Shown: positions 59,336-64,000 of the stretch, piece by piece
How the letters are laid out: each line of letters starts with the position of its first letter
Position numbering within the stretch: the first letter of the stretch is position 1
From: Ideonella livida
GTDB taxonomy: Bacteria > Pseudomonadota > Gammaproteobacteria > Burkholderiales > Burkholderiaceae_C
Assembly (NCBI RefSeq): GCF_010499455.1
Contig: NZ_JAAGOH010000002.1
Span: 186,001-250,000, forward strand
DNA length: 64,000 nt
Direction of reading: 5' to 3'
The notes under the pieces: model-generated
Told to the model about the DNA's origin: nothing
The model's database searches: none
Seen by the model: only the letters and a program-made list of their open reading frames with translations
Translations under genes and position numbers: made by a program

Positions 59336-61006
59336 TTACATGCCGGCGTAGTTGGGGCCGCCGCCGCCTTCCGGCGTCACCCAGACGATGTTCTGGGTCG
59401 GGTCCTTGATGTCGCAGGTCTTGCAATGCACGCAGTTCTGGGCGTTGATGACCAGCTGGTCCTGGCCGTCCTTCTGCACGAACTCGTACACCCCGGCCGG
59501 GCAGTAGCGGCTTTCGGGGCCGCCGTAGGTGGCCAGGTTCACCTTCACCGGCACCGAGGCGTCCTTGAGCGTCAGGTGCGCCGGCTGGTCTTCCTCGTGG
59601 TTGGTGTTGGAGATGAACACGCTGGAGAGGCGGTCGAAGGTGATCACGCCATCCGGCTTGGGATAGCTGATCTTGGGACACTCTGCCGCGGGGCGCAGCT
59701 TGGTGTGGTCCTTGACCGTGTTGTGGGTGGTCCAGGGCGGCACGGGCACCCCCACCTTGGGCAGGAGCCAGTGCTCGATGCCGGTCATCAGCTTGCCCGT
59801 CAACGGGCCCTTCTTGAACCAGTTCTTGAAGTTGCGGTAGGTCCACAGCTCCTGATGCAGCCAGCTCTGCTCGAAGCGCTGGGTAAAGCCGGACAGCTCG
59901 TCTTGCTGGCGCCCGGCGCCCAGGGCCTCGGCCAAGGCCTCGGCGCAAAGCATGCCGCTCTTGAGCGCCGCATGGCTGCCCTTGATGCGCGCGGCATTCA
60001 GGAAGCCCGCGTCGCAGCCCACCAGCGCGCCCCCCGGGAACACGGTCTTGGGCAAGGCCTGCGGCGTGCCGTTGTTCAGGGCACGGGCGCCGTAGCCCAG
60101 GCGCTTGCCGCCCTCGATGTGCGCCTTGATCGACGGGTGGGTCTTCCAGCGCTGCATCTCCTCGAAGGGGGACAGCCAGGGGTTCTCGTAGTCCAGGCCC
60201 ACCACATAGCCCAAGGTGACCTTGTTGCCTTCCAGGTGGTAGAGGAAGCCGCCGCCAAAGACGTCATCGCCCAAGGGCCAGCCGGCGGTGTGCACCACCA
60301 GGCCCGGTTGGGCCTTGTCAGCCGGGATCTCCCAGAGCTCCTTGATGCCGATGGCAAAGGTCTGCGTGTCCTTGCCTTCGGCCAGGCCGTACTTGGCGAT
60401 CAGCTGCTTGCCCAGGTGGCCACGCGCGCCTTCGGCAAACACGGTGTACTTGCCCAGCAGTTCCATGCCCAGCTGGAAGTTGCCGGTGGCCTCGCCGTCT
60501 TTGCCCAGGCCCACATGACCAGTGGCCACGCCCTTGACGGCGCCCTGTTCGTCGAACAGCACCTCGGCAGCAGTGAAGCCGGGGAAGATCTCGACGCCAA
60601 GCGCCTCGGCCTGCTCACCCAGCCACTTGACCACCGCGCCCAGGCTGATGACGTAGCAGCCATGGTTGTGAAAATTGCGCGGCATGAGCCATTCAGGCGT
60701 GGCCTGGGCGCCGGTTTCGGACAGCACCAGCAGCTGGTCGTGCGTGACCGGCTGGTTCAAGGGCGCGCCGCGCTCCTTCCAGTCGGGGAACAGCTCGTCC
60801 ATGGAGCGCGGGTCCATCACCGCCCCGGAGAGGATGTGGGCGCCGGGCTCGGAGCCCTTCTCCAGCACCACCACCGAGAGGTCGGCATTGAGCTGCTTGA
60901 GGCGGATGGCGGTGGCCAGGCCGGCAGGGCCGGCACCGACGATCACCACGTCGTACTCCATCGAATCGCGCGGGCCGTGCTGCTCGATCAGCGCCTGGGG
61001 TGTCAT
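59336..61006 (-). CDS. Electron transfer flavoprotein-ubiquinone oxidoreductase
   Basis: Links ETF (fatty-acid and amino-acid oxidation) to the quinone pool. The 556-residue protein has the FAD motif YDVVIVGAGPAGLATAIRL, the central GCDAGFLNAARIKGSHAAL and the C-terminal 4Fe-4S site with cysteines in ESRYCPAG and NCVHCKTCDIKDPTQNI. It ends with GGGGPNYAGM. The start MTPQALIEQHGPRDSMEYD is preferred over an upstream methionine lacking similarity. It is a membrane-surface monotopic protein and stands alone, divergent from the H-NOX gene. Confidence 0.97.
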   Translation of the reverse strand: MTPQALIEQHGPRDSMEYDVVIVGAGPAGLATAIRLKQLNADLSVVVLEKGSEPGAHILSGAVMDPRSMDELFPDWKERGAPLNQPVTHDQLLVLSETGAQATPEWLMPRNFHNHGCYVISLGAVVKWLGEQAEALGVEIFPGFTAAEVLFDEQGAVKGVATGHVGLGKDGEATGNFQLGMELLGKYTVFAEGARGHLGKQLIAKYGLAEGKDTQTFAIGIKELWEIPADKAQPGLVVHTAGWPLGDDVFGGGFLYHLEGNKVTLGYVVGLDYENPWLSPFEEMQRWKTHPSIKAHIEGGKRLGYGARALNNGTPQALPKTVFPGGALVGCDAGFLNAARIKGSHAALKSGMLCAEALAEALGAGRQQDELSGFTQRFEQSWLHQELWTYRNFKNWFKKGPLTGKLMTGIEHWLLPKVGVPVPPWTTHNTVKDHTKLRPAAECPKISYPKPDGVITFDRLSSVFISNTNHEEDQPAHLTLKDASVPVKVNLATYGGPESRYCPAGVYEFVQKDGQDQLVINAQNCVHCKTCDIKDPTQNIVWVTPEGGGGPNYAGM

Positions 61007-61305
61007 GTCATGTCCTTGGAAGTGCGGGGGCTGCGGGTCGCGCCGGAGGAGGGGGCGGCGCACGCGTTTCGGCCGCCAATTCTAGCGAGAACGCCACAAA
61101 AAAGCACGGTCGTTCGATTCTGGAGAACCCGATACCTTGCCCGCGGCATCGGCCGACATGGGGTGTCCGCACCCCGCTGTTGTGAAGATGCTCCGGCCCT
61201 CGGCGCCCCTAGCATGCCCCCACGGCTGACGCAGGACCGGGATCGCCGCCGGGCCGGCGGCGGATCTCGCCCGACGGCCCCGGAGGCCGACAACAGGAGC
61301 CACAG

Positions 61306-61863
61306 ATGCTGGGCATGGTGTTCACCGAACTCATCGAAATGGTCGAGGCCAAGTTCTCGCCCGAGGTGGCCGACGCCATGCTGGGCGAGGCTGGATTGAG
61401 CCACGGCGGGGCCTACACCGCGGTGGGTTACTACGACGATGCCGAGGTCCTGGCCCTGGTGGGGGCGCTGGCGCGCCAGACCGGCCTGCCGGCCGAGACC
61501 CTGGTTCGGGCCTTCGGGCAGCACCTGCTGGGGCGCTTTACCGTCCTCTATCCAGCCATGTTCGCGCAGCGCCAGGGCTTGTTCGAGCTGCTGGCCGCCA
61601 TCGATGACCACATCCATGTGCAGGTGCGCAAGCTCTACCCGCAGGCCAGCCTGCCGCGGTTTTCGGTCCTCTCACGCGACGAGCAAGCCATGCGGCTGCT
61701 CTACCAGTCGCCGCGCGACCTACGGGCCCTGGCGGTGGGCCTGATTGAGGGGGCGGCGGCGCATTTTGGCGACACGGTGACGGTGGACGGCGAGCCTTGG
61801 CAAGGGCCGGAAGGTGCCAGCGGCACCGTCTTCACCGTGCGACGGGCGCCGCGCCGGCACTGA
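61306..61863 (+). CDS. H-NOX (haem nitric oxide/oxygen-binding) sensor
   Basis: A 185-residue haem sensor of NO. The haem ligand is expected at His104 in HIHVQVRKLYP, and the propionate-binding YxSxR is Tyr133-Gln-Ser-Pro-Arg137. The N-terminus MLGMVFTELIEMVEAKFSPE and GRFTVLYPAMF are typical. AGGAG lies 8 bases before the ATG. The next gene, 23 bp on, encodes a PAS-GGDEF-EAL protein, a known type of partner whose activity NO-bound H-NOX controls. It has no tyrosine in the distal pocket that I can identify, so NO rather than oxygen is favoured. Confidence 0.93.
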   Translation: MLGMVFTELIEMVEAKFSPEVADAMLGEAGLSHGGAYTAVGYYDDAEVLALVGALARQTGLPAETLVRAFGQHLLGRFTVLYPAMFAQRQGLFELLAAIDDHIHVQVRKLYPQASLPRFSVLSRDEQAMRLLYQSPRDLRALAVGLIEGAAAHFGDTVTVDGEPWQGPEGASGTVFTVRRAPRRH

Positions 61864-61886
61864 GACGCTGAGCCGCCAGTCACGTG

Positions 61887-63999
61887 ATGGCCGAGCCCCT
61901 GGCCCCCACCTCCAGCGAACAGTCGCAGCTGCAGCTCATGGGCCGGCGGCTCGAGCGCGAGCGCCTGGCGCGCAAGGCGGCCGAGTCCCTGCTGACCAGC
62001 AAGAGCCAGGAGCTGTATGAAGCGCTGCAGCAGGTGCGCGAATCGGAGCGCCGGCTGCAGATGGCCCTGTGGGCCAGCGGAGAGGGCATCTGGGAATGGC
62101 ACGCCGACACCCAGACCTTCGAGGTGAGCGGCCAGGATGTGCGCGGCTTGCCCAACGAGGGCATGCGCCTGGACACCGAGGCGCTGTTGCGGATGATGCA
62201 GCCCGAAGACCGGGACACCACCACCCGGGTGTGGCAGCTGCACCTGAAAGGGCAATCCGAGGACATCGACGTCGCCTACCGGGTGGCCACCCCCGCTGGC
62301 ATCCGCTGGCTGCGGGTGCGGGGACGGGCCCTGGAGCGCGATGCCCAGGGCCGGCCCTTGCGGGTGACCGGCACCATCAAGGACATCACCGGCCAGCGCG
62401 ACGCCGAAAAGACCCTGCACATGCTGGCCCAGGCCTTCGCCTCCACCAGCGACGCCCTGGCCGTGGTGGACGACCGTTGGCAGGTGGTGGAGGGCAACCA
62501 AGCCATGGCCCGGCTGCTGGGGCTGACCGGGCCGCCGGCACTGATCGGCCTGGCCCTGGACCAAGCCTTGGGGTTGGCCGCCCCGCCCGGACAGGCCTGG
62601 CGCGGCGAACACCGCCTGAGCTGCGGCAACCGCGCGGAGCCCCTGCCGGTCGAGATCACCGTGACCTGGGTGGCGGCGGTGGGGGTGATGGGGCGCTGCG
62701 GCGTGGTCTCCGTGCAAGACATCAGCGAGCGCCACGAGGCAGCCCGGCAGTTGGAGCGGCTGGCCCTGAGCGACAACCTCACCGGGCTGGGCAACCGGGT
62801 GCTGCTGGAGCGCCAGCTGGCCGCGCGGCTGGCCGGGCCCGACCCCGCAGCCTTCGGCCTGATGTTCATGGACCTGGATGGCTTCAAGGCCGTCAACGAC
62901 TCCCTGGGCCATCGCGCGGGCGACGAGCTGCTGCGCAGTGTGGCCGCACGCATCCTGCGCTGCCTGCCGCAGGCCCTGGTGGCCCGCTGGGGCGGCGACG
63001 AGTTTGTCATCGTGCTGCCACCGGACAGCGACGAGGCCAGCGTGCGCGAGGCCGCCCAGGTGCTCATCGCCGCCCTGGCCCAGCCGGTGGAGCTGGTCAA
63101 CGCCCAGGAGGTGCTGGTCAGCCCCTCCATCGGCGCGGTGCTCTGTCCGCAAGACGGCGAGGACACGCCCACCTTGCTGCGCAAGGCCGACACCGCGATG
63201 TACGCCGCCAAGGAACGCGGCAAGAACTGCCTGTGCCTGTATGAACCCGCGCTGGAGCAGGGCGCGCTGCGCCGCGTGCGGCTGCAGGGCCTGCTGCGGG
63301 TGGACGCGGAACGCAGCGCCTTCCAGTTTGTCGCCCAACCCAAGGTCGATGCCCAGGGCCGGCACACCGGCGCCGAACTGCTGATGCGCTGGCAGACGCG
63401 GGAATTCGGCGCAGTCTCGCCGGCGGAGTTCATCCCCATCGCCGAGCAGACCGGTGCCATCGAGCTGTTGGGGCGGCAGGCCCTGCACACCGCAGCGCGG
63501 CTGGCGCGCGACGTGGAGCGGCTGGACGGTCGCGTCAAGGTGGCCGTCAACCTCTCGCCGCGCCAGCTCCAGGGCTCCAGCTTCGAGCGCTTGGCCTTGC
63601 ACGCCTGCGACCGCTACGGCGTGCGCCCCGACCAGCTGGAGCTGGAGCTCACCGAGTCGGCCCTGGCCAGCGGCCTGGACGTGGTGCAACCGCTGCTGCG
63701 GCGCCTGCAGCGCCACGGCTTCGTGCTGGCCCTGGACGACTTCGGCACCGGCTACTCCTCGCTCTCGCACCTGTTGCACCTGCCCTTCAACAAGGTCAAG
63801 ATCGACCGGGCCTTCGTCAAGGACCTGGGCGCCAACGCCCGGGCGATGGCCGTGGTACGCGGCGCGCTGCAGATCTGCCAGGGCCTGGGCATGACCACGG
63901 TGGCCGAGGGCGTCGAGACCCAGGCCCAGTTCGAGCTGCTGCGCGGCCTGGGCATCCACGAGTTTCAGGGCTACCTCTTCTCGCGGCCCATCCCGCCGC
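61887..63999 (+). CDS. PAS-GGDEF-EAL c-di-GMP protein, cut by the window end
   Basis: At least 704 residues are present. A coiled coil (about 14-50) is followed by two PAS-like domains (about 55-165 with GEGIWEWHADT, and 180-290), a GGDEF domain with WGGDEFVIVL near residue 370 and FMDLDGFKAVNDSLGH, and an EAL domain with GAELLMRW, NLSPRQL, ELTES, DDFGTGYSSL, KIDRAFV and EGVET. Both output domains look competent, so synthesis and hydrolysis of c-di-GMP may be balanced. It begins 23 bp after the H-NOX gene; the pair suggests NO control of biofilm or motility. The last residues and stop lie outside the window. Confidence 0.9.
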   Translation, partial: MAEPLAPTSSEQSQLQLMGRRLERERLARKAAESLLTSKSQELYEALQQVRESERRLQMALWASGEGIWEWHADTQTFEVSGQDVRGLPNEGMRLDTEALLRMMQPEDRDTTTRVWQLHLKGQSEDIDVAYRVATPAGIRWLRVRGRALERDAQGRPLRVTGTIKDITGQRDAEKTLHMLAQAFASTSDALAVVDDRWQVVEGNQAMARLLGLTGPPALIGLALDQALGLAAPPGQAWRGEHRLSCGNRAEPLPVEITVTWVAAVGVMGRCGVVSVQDISERHEAARQLERLALSDNLTGLGNRVLLERQLAARLAGPDPAAFGLMFMDLDGFKAVNDSLGHRAGDELLRSVAARILRCLPQALVARWGGDEFVIVLPPDSDEASVREAAQVLIAALAQPVELVNAQEVLVSPSIGAVLCPQDGEDTPTLLRKADTAMYAAKERGKNCLCLYEPALEQGALRRVRLQGLLRVDAERSAFQFVAQPKVDAQGRHTGAELLMRWQTREFGAVSPAEFIPIAEQTGAIELLGRQALHTAARLARDVERLDGRVKVAVNLSPRQLQGSSFERLALHACDRYGVRPDQLELELTESALASGLDVVQPLLRRLQRHGFVLALDDFGTGYSSLSHLLHLPFNKVKIDRAFVKDLGANARAMAVVRGALQICQGLGMTTVAEGVETQAQFELLRGLGIHEFQGYLFSRPIPP

Positions 64000-64000
64000 A

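Overview
The window is high-GC bacterial DNA from a betaproteobacterium of the order Burkholderiales, probably near the Rubrivivax/Leptothrix/Sphaerotilaceae group; this is inferred from gene content and order, not from a database match. Supporting signs are the run ubiG, ompA-like, gyrA, serC, pheA, tyrA, aroA-cmk fusion, rpsA, ihfB, lapA, lapB, a PhaR-type polyhydroxyalkanoate regulator, and a tmRNA tag reading ANDEKFALAA. Layout. 1-8.2 kb: the 3' part of a prolyl aminopeptidase, a cystathionine beta-lyase, rimO, and a ferric-siderophore cassette (TonB-dependent receptor, small membrane protein, PepSY reductase-like protein, DUF3325-like protein) behind a Fur-box-like site. 8.2-15.8 kb: phaR, alaS, a family 2 glycosyltransferase coupled to a FadR-type GntR regulator, a corrinoid/metal-binding protein without signal peptide, and a MocR-type regulator. 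16.1-25.9 kb: a co-directional catabolic cluster of GABA aminotransferase, polyamine-type ABC transporter (ATPase, two permeases, two homologous binding proteins), a ureohydrolase of the agmatinase/guanidinobutyrase family and succinate-semialdehyde dehydrogenase. Together these could import a guanidino or amino compound and convert it through GABA to succinate; the divergent MocR protein is the likely regulator. 26-31 kb: a degenerate GGDEF protein, a LysR regulator, a cyanide-insensitive-type bd oxidase (cydAB/cioAB) and a GbsR/MarR-type regulator with a 40-bp double-dyad operator at its start. 31,091-42,310: an integrated element of about 11.2 kb, bounded by identical 35-bp repeats and inserted at the 3' end of ssrA (tmRNA). 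It encodes a P4-type tyrosine integrase, a serine recombinase behind nested palindromes, a P4-alpha-like primase-helicase, a toxin-antitoxin pair, an AlpA-type regulator and five small genes of unknown function. Both ends carry integrase arm-site-like heptamers, and two separate clusters of GGGGACA/TGTCCCC repeats look like a two-part replication origin. It has no virion or conjugation genes, so it resembles a phage satellite or minimal replicative island, and it is the most novel part of the window. 42.3-64 kb: ssrA, gph-ubiG, an OmpA-family protein, gyrA, a DUF2059-like protein, serC-pheA-tyrA-aroA/cmk (serine, aromatic amino acids, CMP kinase), rpsA-ihfB-lapA-lapB, two glycosyltransferases, ETF-ubiquinone oxidoreductase, and an H-NOX sensor next to a PAS-GGDEF-EAL protein cut by the window end.
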